Below are positions 17,338 through 27,023 of a DNA stretch of 64,000 bases, piece by piece; position 1 is the stretch's first letter; each line of letters begins with the position of its first letter. The notes under the pieces are model-generated. The model worked only from the letters and a program-made list of their open reading frames with translations, did not search any database and was not told the origin of the DNA. Source of the stretch: Rathayibacter sp. SD072 (GTDB lineage Bacteria; Actinomycetota; Actinomycetes; Actinomycetales; Microbacteriaceae). Location of the stretch: contig NZ_JADILJ010000001.1 of NCBI RefSeq assembly GCF_017355185.1, positions 1-64,000 on the forward strand, written 5' to 3'. A program made the position numbers and the translations under genes.

Positions 17338-20300
17338 TCAGTCGGCGGGGGCCTGCACGCGCTGGCCGACCACGGCCGAGACTCCGTCCTGCCGCATCGA
17401 GACGCCGTAGAGGGCGTCGGCGATCTCCATCGTGCGCTTCTGGTGCGTGATCACGATCAGCTGGCTCGAGGTGCGGAGGTCCTGGAAGATCGTCAGCAGG
17501 CGGCCGAGGTTCGCGTCGTCCAGCGCCGCCTCGACCTCGTCCATGATGTAGAACGGGCTCGGCCGCGACTTGAAGATCGCGACCATGAAGGCCACTGCGG
17601 CGAGCGAGCGCTCGCCTCCCGAGAGCAGCGAGAGCCGCTCGATCTTCTTGCCCGCGGGTCGCACCGCGACCTCGATGCCCGTGGTGAGCAGATCGTCGGG
17701 GTCCGTCAGGCGGATGCTGCCCGTTCCTCCGGGGAACAGCACGGGGAACACGTCGGCGAAGGCGGCCCGCGTGTCGTCGAACGCTGACGCGAAGACCGTC
17801 TGCATCGTCTCGTCGAGCTCCTCGATGATGAGGAGCAGGTCGCGACGGGTGTTCGTGAGGTCGGTCAGCTGCTCGGTGAGGAAGACGTGGCGCTGCTCGA
17901 GCGCCGCGAACTCCTCGAGCGCGAGCGGGTTCACCCGCCCGAGCTGGGCGAGCTGCTTCTCGGCCTTCTCGAGTCGGCGGCGCTGCTCGTCCCGCGCGTA
18001 CGGGCGCGCAGGCGCGTCCTCCTCCTCGCCCGGCACGCCCACCTCCGGCCCGTACTCGGCGACGAGCACGTCCTCGACCAGTCCCAGCTCGGATCCGGCC
18101 CGCTCGAGCAGCCCCGAGAGCTGCAGGCGCTTCTCGTAGATCTGCAGCTCGAGCCCGTGGACGCTCTCGGTGACCGACTGCAGTCGCTCGCGCAGAGCGG
18201 ACTCCTGGCGGCGGAGCCCCTGCAGCTCCTCGTTCTGCTGCGATCGGGCGGCCTCGGCGTGCACGAGCTCGGCGCGGGCCTGCTGCACCGATCGGTCGAC
18301 GGAGGCGAGGACCGCCGGGATCGCGCGGGTCACGTCGGCCGCGGCCTCGTGCTGACGACGGCGGATCACGGCGCGGCGGGCGGCCTCGTCGGCGGCGGCG
18401 CGATCGGCGGCGAGCTGTCGGGCGAGCGCCTCGCCGCGGGACTGCTCGGCGCGCACGCGCTCCTTCGCGGTCTCGACTCCGAGCCTCGCCTCGATCTCGC
18501 GCTCCCGGGCCGAATCGACACCCTGCTGCAGGGCGTCGCGTCCGCTCACGTCGAGGATCGGGCGGGGGCGCGAGCGCGCGGTGTCGAGCTCGCTCCTAGC
18601 CTTCTGCGCGGCGCGCTCGGCGTCGCCGACCCGGTCGGACGCGATCGCGAGCGCCTTCTCGCCGCGGCCGAGCTCGGCGACGGCCGACTCGTGCTGCGCA
18701 CGGACGCGGCCGAGGCGCTCCGTGTGCGCGGCGCGAGCGGAGTCGTGCTCGCGCAGAGCGGCGAGGGCGAGGCGCGACTGCTCCTTTGCGCCCTTGAGGG
18801 CCCCGGTCTGCTCGGCGAGGTCGAAGCGGAGCCGGTCGATCCGGCCCACGATCTCCTCGAGTGCGGCATCGGCCGCGTCGCGCTCCGAGACGAGTTCGAG
18901 ACGGCTGCGCTGACCGCCCGCTCCACCGCTCAGGACGAAGTCCGAGACGGTGGCGCCGTCGCGGGTGACGACGGTGACAGGATGCTCCCGACCGGCCAGT
19001 CCGGGCCAGATCCGGCGGGCCGTGGCGAGATCGTCGACGACGACGACCTGCTCGAGCAGGGCGAGGACGGCGGGCGGGCCGGTGACGAGATCGCGGGCCC
19101 GCGTCGCTCCGTCGGGCACGGCGAGATCCAGCGGCGCCCGCGAGGACGCCGCCACGAGCAGCTCGACCCGGCCGAGGTCGCGGCGGACCGCCTCGTCCAG
19201 CGCCGCCTCGGCGTGCGCCGCCTCGTCCGCGAGGACCGCGTCGGCGAGGGTGCCGAGCGCGGCGGCCACGGCGGCCTCGTAGCCGGGTCGCACCTGGATC
19301 CGCTCGGCGACGCGCCCGTCGACTCCGTCGAGCCGCGCGGCGAGGAGCTCGGACGAGCCGTCCGAGACGTCGAGCGCGAGGGACAGGGCGCTCGTGCGGG
19401 CGGCGAGCCCGTCGCGCTCGCGCTCGAGTGCGTGCAGCTCCTCGCGAAGTCGCTCGATCTCGCCCTCCGCCTCGAACACGGCCGACTGCGCGAGCTCGTA
19501 GCTCTCGTCGAGGGCGCCGTCGGTGCCGCCGCCCGCCTCGCCGATCTCGTCCTCGAGCGCGTCGAGCTGGCGCTCCGCGGCGTCACGGCGCTGCACGGCG
19601 GAGTCGAGGGTGTTCTGCGCGCGGAGCACCTCGCCGCGGACGGCGGCGAGCCGGGAGGCCGCCGAGTCGGCCTGCCCGCTGAGCTGGGAGATCTCGAGGT
19701 CGTGCCGGGAGACGAGCGCGGACTGCGCGGCGATCTCGTCGTCGAGGGCGTCGAGCGCCTGCCGGGCGCGGACGGTGTCCTTCTGCGAGGCGGCCCAGGC
19801 CTCCTCCGCGTCGAGCACGGCCCGCCGGAGCCGCTCGAGCTCGTCGTGCGCCTCCTGGAGGAGCTGCGGCGTCACGCGCGGCTGCACCTGCGGCTGCTCC
19901 GACTCCGCTTCGAGCAGGGCGAGCCGCTGGCCCGCGAGCGCGGCGAGATTGCGCAGCCGCTCCTGCACCGACTCGAGCTCGAACGTGGTGCGGCGGGCAT
20001 CGTCGACGGCGTCGCCCACCATCTCGGACTCGATCCGCGCCATCCGCAGCGTCGCCTGCTCGAGCTTCTCCTGCAGCACGATGCGCTCGCCGTGCCGCTC
20101 GCTCTCGGAGCGCGCGAAGCCGTCGAGGGCCGTCCGCAGGGTGACGACGTCGTCGGCGAGCAGGCGAGCACGGGCGTCGCGCACCACCGCGGCGATGGTC
20201 TGCGCCTGACGGGCGACCTCGGCCTGGCGCCCGAGCGGCTTGAGCTGTCGGCGGATCTCGCCGGCGAGGTCGGAGAGACGCGTGAGATTGGTCTGCATCG

Positions 20301-20847
20301 CCTCGAGCTTGCGGAGCGTCTTCTCCTTCCGACGGCGGTGCTTGAGGATCCCCGCGGCCTCCTCGATGAAGCCGCGGCGCTCCTCCGGAGTCGCGTGCAG
20401 CACGGCATCGAGCTGGCCCTGCCCCACGATGACGTGCATCTCGCGCCCGAGACCGGAGTCGCTCAGCAGCTCCTGCACGTCGAGCAGCCGGCAGGAGCGC
20501 CCATTGATCGCGTACTCGCTGCCGCCGTTGCGGAAGAGCGTCCGGGTGATCGTGACCTCGGTGTACTCGATCGGCAGCGCGCCGTCGGTGTTGTCGATCG
20601 TGAGGGCGACCTCGGCGCGGCCGAGCGGACCGCGGGTCGAGGTGCCCGCGAAGATCACGTCCTCCATCTTGCCGCCGCGGAGGGTCTTCGCCCCCTGCTC
20701 CCCCATCACCCAGGCGAGCGCGTCGACGACGTTGCTCTTGCCCGAGCCGTTGGGGCCGACGACGCAGGTGACCCCCGGCTCGAAGGCGAACGTGGTCGGC
20801 TGAGCGAAGGACTTGAACCCCTTGAGGGTCAGGCTCTTCAGATGCAC
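17338..20847 (-). CDS. smc: Chromosome segregation protein SMC
   Basis: SMC forms the condensin ring that organises and separates chromosomes. I chose the GTG start giving VHLKSLTLKGFKSFA, the conserved SMC N-terminus. The 1169-residue protein has Walker A GPNGSGKS (31-38), a long coiled coil (about 160-480), a hinge (about 480-650), a second coiled coil, and the C-terminal signature LLSGGERSLAAVAFM with Walker B FYIMDEVEAALDD. It is divergent from moeB. Long open frames on the other strand are composition artefacts. Confidence 0.96.
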   Translation of the reverse strand: MHLKSLTLKGFKSFAQPTTFAFEPGVTCVVGPNGSGKSNVVDALAWVMGEQGAKTLRGGKMEDVIFAGTSTRGPLGRAEVALTIDNTDGALPIEYTEVTITRTLFRNGGSEYAINGRSCRLLDVQELLSDSGLGREMHVIVGQGQLDAVLHATPEERRGFIEEAAGILKHRRRKEKTLRKLEAMQTNLTRLSDLAGEIRRQLKPLGRQAEVARQAQTIAAVVRDARARLLADDVVTLRTALDGFARSESERHGERIVLQEKLEQATLRMARIESEMVGDAVDDARRTTFELESVQERLRNLAALAGQRLALLEAESEQPQVQPRVTPQLLQEAHDELERLRRAVLDAEEAWAASQKDTVRARQALDALDDEIAAQSALVSRHDLEISQLSGQADSAASRLAAVRGEVLRAQNTLDSAVQRRDAAERQLDALEDEIGEAGGGTDGALDESYELAQSAVFEAEGEIERLREELHALERERDGLAARTSALSLALDVSDGSSELLAARLDGVDGRVAERIQVRPGYEAAVAAALGTLADAVLADEAAHAEAALDEAVRRDLGRVELLVAASSRAPLDLAVPDGATRARDLVTGPPAVLALLEQVVVVDDLATARRIWPGLAGREHPVTVVTRDGATVSDFVLSGGAGGQRSRLELVSERDAADAALEEIVGRIDRLRFDLAEQTGALKGAKEQSRLALAALREHDSARAAHTERLGRVRAQHESAVAELGRGEKALAIASDRVGDAERAAQKARSELDTARSRPRPILDVSGRDALQQGVDSAREREIEARLGVETAKERVRAEQSRGEALARQLAADRAAADEAARRAVIRRRQHEAAADVTRAIPAVLASVDRSVQQARAELVHAEAARSQQNEELQGLRRQESALRERLQSVTESVHGLELQIYEKRLQLSGLLERAGSELGLVEDVLVAEYGPEVGVPGEEEDAPARPYARDEQRRRLEKAEKQLAQLGRVNPLALEEFAALEQRHVFLTEQLTDLTNTRRDLLLIIEELDETMQTVFASAFDDTRAAFADVFPVLFPGGTGSIRLTDPDDLLTTGIEVAVRPAGKKIERLSLLSGGERSLAAVAFMVAIFKSRPSPFYIMDEVEAALDDANLGRLLTIFQDLRTSSQLIVITHQKRTMEIADALYGVSMRQDGVSAVVGQRVQAPAD

Positions 20848-20952
20848 CCGCCGGCCTCGCTCCTGTCGAAAAACGCTCCCCACGGTACTGGACGAGTGCC
20901 GCCGATCCGCGGAGGCGGGCTCTCCGCGCCCCGCGGCGTGCACACTGGAGCG

Positions 20953-22035
20953 GTGACTCCTCCGCTCCCCTCATCCCCGACGCTGCCGGTCGAACCGGGC
21001 CCGCCGCTCACCGCCGCGGAGCAGGAGCGCTTCGCGCGGCAGATCCGGCTCTCCGCACTGGGCGAGCTCGGCCAGCGCCGCCTCCGGAACGCCCGCGTGC
21101 TGGTGCTGGGAGCGGGCGGCATCGGATCGCCGGTGATCACGGCGCTCGCCGCGGCCGGCATCGGCCGGCTCGGCGTCGTCGACGCGGACGTGGTCGAGCC
21201 CTCGAACCTGGCGCGGCAGACCGCGCACGACGACTCCTCCGTCGGGCTCTCGAAGGCGGAGTCGGCCGTCGCGACCGCGCGCCGCCTCTCCCCCGGGATC
21301 GACGCCCGCGCCTTCCCCGTCTCTTTCACCGCCGCGAACGCCGACGCTCTCGTCGCCGGCTGGGACGTGGTCGTGGACGGCTTCGACACCTTCGGCTCGC
21401 GCTACCTCGCCTCGGACGCGACCACCCGCGCAGGCGTGCCGCACGTCTGGGGCTCGGCGCTGGGCTTCGACGGGCAGCTCTCGACCTTCTGGTCGCGGGC
21501 GCCGGGCGGAGGCGTGACGCTGCGCGCGCTGCACCCCGAGGCCGAGGACGCGGCCGACAGCTGCGCGAGCGTCGGCGTGCTCGGCTCCCTGTGCGCCGCG
21601 ATCGGATCCGCCATGGCGAGCGAGGTCGTCAAGCTCGTGACCGGCGTCGGCGCTCCGCTCGTCGGCCGCATCGTCGTGCACGACGCCCTCGACGGATCCT
21701 GGACCGAGCTGCCGCTGGAGCGTCGGGTGCCCGAGGTGCCTGCCCCTGCGGCGGTCGCGGGAGCCGTGACCGCCCCGGAGCTGCGCGCGCGGCTCGCGGG
21801 CGGCGCACCGCTCACCGTGGTCGACCTGCGCGAGGACTCCGAGGACCGCTCGATCGCGGTGCCCGGCGCCGTGCGGCTGCCGATGTCGCGCTTCGATCCG
21901 GCGGACCTGCCGGCCGGACCGCTCGTCCTCTACTGCGCGTCCGGGGTGCGGTCGCGGATCGCGGCCGACCGGGCGGCAGCCGCCGGGATCAGCGCCGACT
22001 CGCTCGTGGGCGGGGCGGCGGCGCTGCGGAGCTGA
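20953..22035 (+). CDS. moeB: MoeB/ThiF-type adenylyltransferase fused to rhodanese domain
   Basis: This enzyme adenylates the C-terminal glycine of MoaD; the rhodanese part can then supply sulfur. The 360-residue protein has the ATP-binding LGAGGIGS (52-59) and NLARQTAHDDSSVG in the E1-like domain. The C-terminal rhodanese domain carries the sulfur-accepting Cys328 in LYCASGVRS. Unusually, neither CXXC zinc pair of classical MoeB is present (the first site reads GVTLRALHPE). The GTG start has GGAG upstream. It lies next to moaD, on the opposite strand. Confidence 0.88.
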   Translation: MTPPLPSSPTLPVEPGPPLTAAEQERFARQIRLSALGELGQRRLRNARVLVLGAGGIGSPVITALAAAGIGRLGVVDADVVEPSNLARQTAHDDSSVGLSKAESAVATARRLSPGIDARAFPVSFTAANADALVAGWDVVVDGFDTFGSRYLASDATTRAGVPHVWGSALGFDGQLSTFWSRAPGGGVTLRALHPEAEDAADSCASVGVLGSLCAAIGSAMASEVVKLVTGVGAPLVGRIVVHDALDGSWTELPLERRVPEVPAPAAVAGAVTAPELRARLAGGAPLTVVDLREDSEDRSIAVPGAVRLPMSRFDPADLPAGPLVLYCASGVRSRIAADRAAAAGISADSLVGGAAALRS

Positions 22036-22039
22036 CCGC

Positions 22040-22282
22040 TCAGCCTCCGGCGAACGGCGGCAGCACGTCGACCGCTGCGCTCGCGGGCAGGGCGGTCGCC
22101 CGATCCGTCGTCGACACCCCGTCGACGAGATAGGTGCACCGGCCGAGGACCGCGGCGGCGGACGGAGTCGCCGTGACCAGCCGCGACTCGAGAGCGGCGA
22201 GATCGGGGACGCCGTCGAACTCGTCGGACGCGCGCCCGAGAGCGGCCTTCGCCGCGGCGAAGTAGCGGACCCGCACGCTCAT
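22040..22282 (-). CDS. moaD: Molybdopterin synthase sulfur carrier subunit
   Basis: MoaD is a ubiquitin-fold sulfur carrier for molybdopterin. The 80-residue protein starts MSVRVRYFAAAKAALG and ends in the essential LPPFAGG diglycine that is thiocarboxylated. The start overlaps the moaA stop (ATGA), and it faces moeB, its activating enzyme, tail to tail. Confidence 0.92.
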   Translation of the reverse strand: MSVRVRYFAAAKAALGRASDEFDGVPDLAALESRLVTATPSAAAVLGRCTYLVDGVSTTDRATALPASAAVDVLPPFAGG

Positions 22283-23361
22283 CCGCCGATCGCGCTCATC
22301 GTGCGCTCGGGCTGCACGAACCCGACGCGGTTCATCTCGTGCCCGGCGGGCTTCGCCCACATCGCGCCGCGCCAGAGCTGGGCGACGTGGTGGTCGTCGA
22401 CACCGGAGCGCATCGGGCCGAGCAGATCGGTCTCCTCGTTCGAGAAGAGGCAGCTCCGGACGCCGCCCTCGGCCGTCAAGCGTGTGCGGCGGCAGTCGCC
22501 GCAGAACGGCTCGGTGACGGAGGCGATGATGCCCACCTGCCCGAGCAGCGGTCCGCCCTCGCGGGCGTGCACGTCGAACAGCTCGGCGGGGGCGCCGTCG
22601 CGGGGCGCGGGGTGGGGGCTCAGGGCGAAGCGCTCCGAGAGCAGCTCGCGGATGCGCTCGGCCGTGATCATGGTCGCGCGGTCCCAGCCGTGGTCGGCGT
22701 CGAGCGCCATCTGCTCGATGAAGCGGAGCTGGTGCCCTCCGGCGAGCGCCCACGCGAGCAGCTCGGGCGCCTCGAGGTCGTTGATGCCCGGGAGCAGCAC
22801 GGCGTTGATCTTCGTCTGCTTCAGGCCCGCGGGCGCCAGGGCGTCGATGCCGGCGAGAACGCGGTCGAGGAACGGGCGGCGGGTGACCTTCGCGAACGTC
22901 TCGGCGCAGATCGAGTCGAGCGAGACGTTGACCCGGTCGAGCCCGGCCTCGGCGAGCGCCGCCGCCCGGCCCGACAGGCCGATCGCGTTCGTGGTGAGCG
23001 AGATCTCGGGTCGGGGCTCCAGCGCCGCGACTCCGCGGATGATGTCGACGAGGTCCTTGCGCAGCAGCGGCTCCCCTCCGGTGAACCGGATCTGCCGGAC
23101 GCCGAACTGCTCGACGGCGATGCGGGCGAGCCGCACGATCTCGTCGCGGGTGAGGAGGGCCGCCGGGGGCTGGAAGGGCAGCCCCTCCGCCGGCATGCAG
23201 TAGGTGCAGCGCAGGTTGCAGCGGTCGGTCAGCGAGATGCGGAGGTCGTCGGCCGCGCGTCCGTAGGTGTCGACGAGGAGCGGGGTCTCGGGTCGGTCGG
23301 CCGGGAGTTCGGCGCCCCGGGGACGGGGGCGGACGCCGGGCATCCCGAGTACTGTGCTCAT
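22279..23361 (-). CDS. moaA: GTP 3',8-cyclase
   Basis: MoaA, with MoaC, converts GTP to cyclic pyranopterin, the first step of Moco synthesis. The 360-residue radical-SAM protein has the N-terminal cluster motif CX3CX2C (Cys48, 52, 55 in RCNLRCTYC) and the C-terminal cluster in FCGDCRRTRLTAEG...SCLF that binds substrate. It is usually followed by a GG C-terminal tail needed for activity, and here the protein ends in AIGG. It is divergent from moeA. Confidence 0.95.
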   Translation of the reverse strand: MSTVLGMPGVRPRPRGAELPADRPETPLLVDTYGRAADDLRISLTDRCNLRCTYCMPAEGLPFQPPAALLTRDEIVRLARIAVEQFGVRQIRFTGGEPLLRKDLVDIIRGVAALEPRPEISLTTNAIGLSGRAAALAEAGLDRVNVSLDSICAETFAKVTRRPFLDRVLAGIDALAPAGLKQTKINAVLLPGINDLEAPELLAWALAGGHQLRFIEQMALDADHGWDRATMITAERIRELLSERFALSPHPAPRDGAPAELFDVHAREGGPLLGQVGIIASVTEPFCGDCRRTRLTAEGGVRSCLFSNEETDLLGPMRSGVDDHHVAQLWRGAMWAKPAGHEMNRVGFVQPERTMSAIGG

Positions 23362-23450
23362 CCGCTCAGACTACGCGCCGGATCCGTGTGCGACCCGGCA
23401 AGATAGGAGTCCTGCCCGCCGCTCGCGGGACGCCCGCCGGAGAGGACCCG

Positions 23451-24719
23451 ATGACCTCGATCGACATCCACGCCGCCCGGGTGCGGGCGCTGCTGGCGCC
23501 GCTCGCGACGCGCGGGGCACGCGAGACGCTCGCGCTCGATCCGGGCGCCGTGGCCGCCGACCTCGGCGCGTACGATCGCCGGGTGCTGGCGCGCACCGTG
23601 CACTCGCCGCTGGACCTGCCCCGCTTCGACAACTCGCAGATGGACGGGTACGCCGTGCGTGCGTCCGATCTCGCTGCAGCCTCCGCCGAGCGTCCCGTCG
23701 TCCTTCCGGTAGCCGCGCCCGTCCCCGCGGGCGACAGCGCACCCCGTCACTCCCCCGGCACCGCGGTTCCGATCATGACGGGCTCGCCGCTGCCCGCGGG
23801 CGCCGATGCCGTCGTGCCGATCGAGCGGGTCGACCCGCCGCGGTTCCCGGACGCGGCCGACGAGGCGCGGGTCGCGTTCGCGAGCCCCGTCACTCCCACC
23901 ACCTTCGTGCGCGCCCGGGGCAGCGACGCACAGGCGGGTGCGGTCGCGCTGCCGGCCGGCACCGTCCTGCGCGCCGCCCACTACGGGCTGCTGGCCTCGC
24001 TCGGTCTCGTCGAGGTCGAGGTGCTGCCGCGGATCCGCGTGCTGATCGTGCCGACCGGCAACGAGATCCGCCCAGCCGGCAGCGACCTCGAGGACGCGCA
24101 GATCTACGACGCGAACGGCGCGCTGCTGGCCGAGGCGGTCCGCGAGGCGGGCGGGGTGCCCGTCGTGGCCCCCTGCACGAGCGACCGGGCCGAGGACCTG
24201 CTGGCGATCCTCCGCTCGCGCGCCGGCGACGTCGAGCTGGCGATCACGATCGGCGGAGTGAGCGCCGGAGCGTACGAGGTGGTGCGCGACGCGCTGGGTC
24301 CGGCCGGTTCCGAGTTCGGCCACGTCGCGATGCAGCCGGGCGGCCCGCAGGGGCTCGGCCTGGTCGCGGTGGCCCCCGACGTGCACCTGCCGATCGTGTC
24401 GCTGCCGGGCAACCCCGTCAGCGCCCTGGTCTCGTTCGAGGTGTTCCTGCGCCCCGTGCTCCGCTCGCTCGCCGGACGGCTGCCGGCCGAGCGGCCGCGG
24501 ATCCGCGCGCGACTCGGCACGGCGCTCGACTCGCCCGCCCACCTGCACCAGATCCGGCGGGGGCTCCTCGACGACGAGGGCCTCGTGCACCCGGTGGGAG
24601 GCCCGAGCTCGCACCTGCTCGCGTCCTACGCGCGCTCGAACGTCCTCATCCACGTCCCGGTCGGGACCGAGCACGCAGCGACCGGCGACACGGTCGAGAT
24701 CTGGAGGATCGATGAGTGA
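23451..24719 (+). CDS. moeA: Molybdopterin molybdenumtransferase
   Basis: MoeA inserts molybdate into adenylated molybdopterin. The 422-residue protein shows [29 protein letters not shown], a TGNEIR...IYDANG block and [18 protein letters not shown], all family signatures. The start ATG is preceded by GGAGAGG. An ATG 21 codons upstream has no such site. It overlaps moaC by 8 bp and leads the moeA-moaC-mog-moaE operon. Confidence 0.94.
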   Translation: MTSIDIHAARVRALLAPLATRGARETLALDPGAVAADLGAYDRRVLARTVHSPLDLPRFDNSQMDGYAVRASDLAAASAERPVVLPVAAPVPAGDSAPRHSPGTAVPIMTGSPLPAGADAVVPIERVDPPRFPDAADEARVAFASPVTPTTFVRARGSDAQAGAVALPAGTVLRAAHYGLLASLGLVEVEVLPRIRVLIVPTGNEIRPAGSDLEDAQIYDANGALLAEAVREAGGVPVVAPCTSDRAEDLLAILRSRAGDVELAITIGGVSAGAYEVVRDALGPAGSEFGHVAMQPGGPQGLGLVAVAPDVHLPIVSLPGNPVSALVSFEVFLRPVLRSLAGRLPAERPRIRARLGTALDSPAHLHQIRRGLLDDEGLVHPVGGPSSHLLASYARSNVLIHVPVGTEHAATGDTVEIWRIDE

Positions 24720-25185
24720 GAGCCTGACCCACGTCCGCGGCGACGGGGCCGTGCACATGGTCGACGTCGGCGCGAAGGAGGTCACCTCGCGCACGGCCGT
24801 CGCCGAAGGCGTCGTCATCACCACCCCCGAGGTGGTGCGGCTGCTCGCGCAGGGCGAGCTGCCCAAGGGCGAGGCCCTCGGCGTCGCGCGCATCGCCGGC
24901 ATCATGGGCGCGAAGGCGACCGCCACCCTCATCCCGCTCTGCCACCCGCTGGCGCTGGACGGGGTCGACATCGACCTCGAGACGCTCGAGGACCGGGTGC
25001 GGATCGAGGCGCGCGTGCGCACGAGCGGGCGCACGGGGGTCGAGATGGAAGCGCTCACCGCCGTCAGCGTCGCGGCGCTCACCGTCTACGACATGATCAA
25101 GGCCGTCGACCGCGGAGCCGTCATCAGCGGCATCCGCGTGCTCGCGAAGGACGGCGGCAGGAGCGGCTCGTGGAGCAGGGAGTGA
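24712..25185 (+). CDS. moaC: Cyclic pyranopterin monophosphate synthase
   Basis: MoaC completes cyclic pyranopterin formation from the MoaA product. The 157-residue protein contains the family core [29 protein letters not shown] and [23 protein letters not shown], and ends in the usual KDGGRSG stretch. It overlaps moeA upstream and the mog-type gene downstream. Confidence 0.96.
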   Translation: MSESLTHVRGDGAVHMVDVGAKEVTSRTAVAEGVVITTPEVVRLLAQGELPKGEALGVARIAGIMGAKATATLIPLCHPLALDGVDIDLETLEDRVRIEARVRTSGRTGVEMEALTAVSVAALTVYDMIKAVDRGAVISGIRVLAKDGGRSGSWSRE

Positions 25186-25658
25186 GCCGGCGCGCGGTCG
25201 CGGTCGTGGCCTCCACGCGCGCCGCGTCCGGCGTGTACGAGGACCGCACCGGACCGGCGCTGCTCGCGTGGTTCGAGAGCCGCGGCTGGAGCGGCGACGT
25301 GGTCGTCGTGGGCGACGGCGACGCGGTGGGCGAGGCGATCGGCGACGCGCTCTCCTCCGGGATCGACGTCGTGGTCACGACAGGCGGCACCGGCGTCGCA
25401 CCGAGCGACGTCACTCCGGAGCAGACCGCGCCGCTGCTGGAGCGCACGCTGCCCGGTCTCGCCGAGGCGATCCGTGCGCGGGGCGCGGCGAAGGTGCCGA
25501 CGGCGGTCCTCAGCCGCGGCACCGCAGGAGTCTCGGGTCGCAGCGTCGTGGTGAACCTCCCCGGCTCGCCCGGAGGCGTGCGCGACGGCATCGACGTGCT
25601 CGATCCCGTGATCGGCCACCTCCTGGACCAGCTGGGCGGAGGCGACCATGTCCGCTGA
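25170..25658 (+). CDS. mog: MogA/MoaB family molybdopterin adenylyltransferase
   Basis: The protein adenylates molybdopterin before MoeA inserts molybdenum. The 162-residue sequence has the [17 protein letters not shown] motif and the [17 protein letters not shown]-terminal block. Two GTG starts are plausible: 25170 with AGGAG 6 nt upstream, and 25182 (VSRRAVAVV), which would overlap the moaC stop as GTGA. I list the longer form. It overlaps moaE by 11 bp. Confidence 0.88.
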   Translation: MEQGVSRRAVAVVASTRAASGVYEDRTGPALLAWFESRGWSGDVVVVGDGDAVGEAIGDALSSGIDVVVTTGGTGVAPSDVTPEQTAPLLERTLPGLAEAIRARGAAKVPTAVLSRGTAGVSGRSVVVNLPGSPGGVRDGIDVLDPVIGHLLDQLGGGDHVR

Positions 25659-26079
25659 TCCCGTCGCCCTCGTGCGCATCTCGAGCGAGCCGATCACCGT
25701 CGACGAGTGCGAGGACGCCGTCGACTCCCCCGCGCACGGTGCCGTCGTCACCTTCGCAGGGGTCGTGCGCGACCACGACGAGGGCCGCGGAGTGGTGCGA
25801 CTGGGGTACGAGGCGCACCCGGACGCGTCCGCCGCGCTCGCCGCCTCCGCCCGGCGCATCGTCGAGCGCTTCCCCGAGGTCCGCGTCGCCGCGGTGCACC
25901 GGGTGGGCGATCTGGTGGTCGGCGACCTCGCTCTGGCCTGCGCGGTCGCCTCCCCGCACCGTGCAGCCGCCTTCGAGGCCTGCGCGGCCCTGGTCGACGA
26001 CATCAAGGCGTCGGTGCCCATCTGGAAGGAGCAGTCCTTCGTCGACGGCACGTCGGAGTGGGTCGCCTCGCTGGGCTGA
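25648..26079 (+). CDS. moaE: Molybdopterin synthase catalytic subunit
   Basis: MoaE transfers MoaD-borne sulfur onto cyclic pyranopterin. The 143-residue protein has GAVVTFAGVVRDHDEGRGV and the lysine-bearing DDIKASVPIWKEQSF catalytic stretch. It ends the moeA-moaC-mog-moaE operon. Xanthine dehydrogenase, a user of the cofactor, begins 131 nt downstream on the same strand. Confidence 0.94.
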   Translation: MSADPVALVRISSEPITVDECEDAVDSPAHGAVVTFAGVVRDHDEGRGVVRLGYEAHPDASAALAASARRIVERFPEVRVAAVHRVGDLVVGDLALACAVASPHRAAAFEACAALVDDIKASVPIWKEQSFVDGTSEWVASLG

Positions 26080-26137
26080 GCGGGTTGGCGGATCCGCCAG
26101 GGTCGCCGACGGGCGATCGGCGGACAGCCCGGCACGG

Positions 26138-26153
26138 GAAACACCGGTGTCAC
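26138..26153 (+). promoter_or_regulatory. GlnR-like box upstream of xanthine dehydrogenase
   Basis: GAAAC (26138-26142), six bases, then GTCAC (26149-26153) fits the alternating GAAAC/GTnAC half-sites 11 bp apart known for actinobacterial GlnR. It lies 57 nt before the xdh start. The regulator itself is not in the window. Confidence 0.45.
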
Positions 26154-26210
26154 ATGCGTGCTGTTCACTGGAGGAGCGCGCATCCGGCGGGCACCAGCGG
26201 GAGGCGGAGC

Positions 26211-27023
26211 ATGGACCTCAGCACGATCCAGCGCGTCCGCGTCGTGCGCGAGCGCTCCGATCTGGCCGCCATGGGTCCGCGGACGGCGGTCATCGGAGGC
26301 GGCTCCTGGGTCTTCTCCCTCCCTCACGACCACCTCGACGAGCTGCTCGACCTGCAGGGCTTCGGCTGGGAGCCCGTCCGCGAGAGCGGCGACGGCCTCT
26401 CGATCGCCGCCACCTGCACCTTCGCCGAGCTGGCCGCGATGCCCGACACGGGTCGCGCCGCGCACCGCCTGTTCTTCCAGTGCTGCACGGCGCTGCTGGG
26501 ATCGTTCAAGATCTGGAACGTCGCGACCGTCGGCGGCAACATCGCGAACGCGCTGCCGGCCGGCCCGATGACCAGCCTCGCGGCCGCGCTCGACGCCCGG
26601 GCGCTGGTGTGGCGGGCGGACGGCTCGGACGACCTCGTGCCCGTCGCCGAGCTCGTCACAGGGAACACGACGACCCTGCTCGGCCACGGCGACGTGATCC
26701 GCTCGATCGAGTTCCCCGCGCACGCCCTCGACGCCCGCACGGCGTACCGCAAGATCGCGCTGTCACCGCTCGGCCGCTCCGGCGCGGTCGTCATCGGCAG
26801 GCTCGATCGCGACGCCTCGTTCGTCCTCGCCGTCACGGCGGCGACGATCCGGCCGGAGGTGCTGAGGTTCGCCTCGCCGCCCTCGGCCGCCGAGCTCGCC
26901 GCCGCCGTCGACGCGATCGGCACCTGGTTCACCGATCCGCACGGCGCCGCGGACTGGCGGCACGCGGTGGTCGGCGTCCTCGCGGAGGAGATCCGGATCG
27001 AGCTCGACGGAGGCGTGGCATGA
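26211..27023 (+). CDS. Xanthine dehydrogenase FAD-binding subunit
   Basis: The 270-residue protein has the FAD-domain pattern of molybdenum hydroxylases: AVIGGGSWVF near the N-terminus and the flavin loop IWNVATVGGNIANALPAGPM. It passes electrons from the Fe-S domain to NAD+. The ATG has GGAGGCGGAGC in front. The stop overlaps the start of the Fe-S/Mo subunit (ATGA), so the subunits are made together. At 270 residues it is close to the XdhB type. Confidence 0.9.
   Translation: MDLSTIQRVRVVRERSDLAAMGPRTAVIGGGSWVFSLPHDHLDELLDLQGFGWEPVRESGDGLSIAATCTFAELAAMPDTGRAAHRLFFQCCTALLGSFKIWNVATVGGNIANALPAGPMTSLAAALDARALVWRADGSDDLVPVAELVTGNTTTLLGHGDVIRSIEFPAHALDARTAYRKIALSPLGRSGAVVIGRLDRDASFVLAVTAATIRPEVLRFASPPSAAELAAAVDAIGTWFTDPHGAADWRHAVVGVLAEEIRIELDGGVA

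Noticed and set aside
17887-22035. A 1382-codon open frame antisense to smc and continuous with moeB
   Set aside because: The smc frame on the other strand has full domain structure. The antisense part is low-complexity Arg/Leu/Gly/Glu protein typical of GC-rich shadow frames. Only the part from 20953 is a real gene (moeB).
26080-26210. Moco riboswitch upstream of xanthine dehydrogenase
   Set aside because: The 131-nt leader shows no convincing multi-stem aptamer by eye; the GlnR-like box explains the notable sequence better.
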